6,381 nt of DNA from Treponema sp. (GTDB lineage Bacteria > Spirochaetota > Spirochaetia > Treponematales > Breznakiellaceae): positions 1 to 6,381 of the forward strand of contig JAISBK010000204.1 in assembly GCA_031266255.1 (NCBI GenBank), in the 5' to 3' direction. Each line of letters opens with the position of its first letter. The first letter of the stretch is position 1. A model generated the notes under the pieces. That model was not told the origin of the DNA, ran no database searches, and saw only the letters and a program-made list of their open reading frames with translations. Both the position numbers and the translations under genes were made by a program. Below, piece by piece: positions 6,118 to 6,381 of this stretch.

Positions 6118-6381
6118 TTATGTTGAGGAAAGCTGCATGAGCGTCTCAAGGTCAAGGCCGGTGATTTTTTGCACAAACTCAGGGGAGGCTCCTTCGGCCA
6201 GGGCGTTTCTGGCTATCGCTCTGTTCCGTTCTTCCTGGCCCGCTTCCCAGCCTATTTTCTGACCCGCTTCCCAGCCTATTTTCTGGCCCGCTTTCCAGCC
6301 TATTTCCTGGCCCGCTTTCCAGCCTATTTCCTGGCCCGCTTCCCGTTCAGCCGCCAGTTCAGCTTCCAGGTTAAATTCCGC
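6118..6381 (-). CDS. C-terminal fragment of PD-(D/E)XK (Rpn/PDDEXK_2-type) nuclease or transposase-family protein, 5' end outside window
   Basis: This is an open frame entering from the right edge and ending at TAA (6118-6120). It gives 87 residues. Residues 14-50 are a run of 8-residue repeats of the form (E/K)AGQ(E/K)IGW. The end reads RAIARNALAEGASPEFVQKITGLDLETLMQL (stretch at about residues 54-84). A tail of repeated AGxxxG helical units followed by an 'IAxxxLxxGxSxExVxxxTGL' module is characteristic, from memory, of the C-terminus of Rpn/PDDEXK_2 proteins. These are annotated as recombination-promoting nucleases or putative transposases and are abundant in treponemes. The catalytic nuclease domain would lie upstream and cannot be seen, so activity cannot be judged. 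It could also be mislabelled 'flagellar assembly protein H', a common name for such repeat-rich tails. It runs in the same direction as the purine genes. Confidence 0.72.
   Translation of the reverse strand, partial: AEFNLEAELAAEREAGQEIGWKAGQEIGWKAGQKIGWEAGQKIGWEAGQEERNRAIARNALAEGASPEFVQKITGLDLETLMQLSST
6232..6342 (-). repeat. In-frame tandem repeat, 24-bp unit, four full copies plus a 15-bp partial
   Basis: Full copies lie at 6319-6342, 6295-6318, 6271-6294 and 6247-6270, with a partial copy at 6232-6246. Each unit encodes the octapeptide (E/K)AGQ(E/K)IGW on the minus strand. Across copies I see only three variable bases: position 1 (G/A), position 13 (G/A) and one silent C/T at position 9 in the copy at 6247-6270. 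The first two switch Glu and Lys codons. The rest of the unit is identical, which indicates recent duplication or homogenisation. Confidence 0.93.

Noticed and set aside
6068..6262. 64-residue plus-strand open frame over the nuclease-gene tail
   Set aside because: It is antisense to a minus-strand frame with a clear repeat array and family-like end, and it runs through the repeats in a non-coding-like way.
6247..6342. CRISPR-like array from the regular 24-bp repeats
   Set aside because: The units are directly adjacent with no spacers, keep one reading frame and encode an octapeptide, so they are a coding tandem repeat.

Overview
The window carries one tightly packed minus-strand gene cluster: four purine-nucleotide genes in the transcribed order purB, guaB, purA, guaA. 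Upstream of them, cut off by the right edge, is the 3' end of a fifth minus-strand gene. That fragment looks like the tail of a PD-(D/E)XK (Rpn/PDDEXK_2-type) nuclease or 'transposase' family protein. No gene on the plus strand is supported. The forms of GuaA and PurA, plus this repeat-bearing nuclease tail, recall termite-gut and other treponemes, so a Treponema-like spirochaete is my best guess. That is an inference from memory of family members, not a search.

Layout from high to low coordinates, which is the direction of transcription: the nuclease-family C-terminus (6118-6381), with an in-frame array of 24-bp repeats; a 181-bp intergenic region (5937-6117) with an AT-rich core, a strong ribosome-binding site in front of an 18-codon mini-ORF, and a promoter-like element abutting purB; purB (4443-5936); guaB (3014-4450, overlapping the end of purB by 8 bp); purA (1769-2998, 15 bp after guaB); guaA (64-1740, 28 bp after purA); and about 60 bp of trailing sequence with a small hairpin. 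The short gaps and the overlap indicate a single transcript.

The four enzymes supply both exits from IMP. PurA and PurB convert IMP through adenylosuccinate to AMP. GuaB and GuaA convert IMP through XMP to GMP. The two branches are interleaved in gene order, and no gene for making IMP is present in the window. This fits a cell that balances adenine and guanine nucleotides from a shared IMP pool with one operon, whether the IMP comes from synthesis elsewhere or from salvage. All four genes look intact, with their main catalytic motifs present. Departures from the usual include a His where PurA normally has its guanine-contacting Lys, an insertion of about 23 residues in the GuaA glutaminase domain, and a purB start codon with no Shine-Dalgarno sequence.
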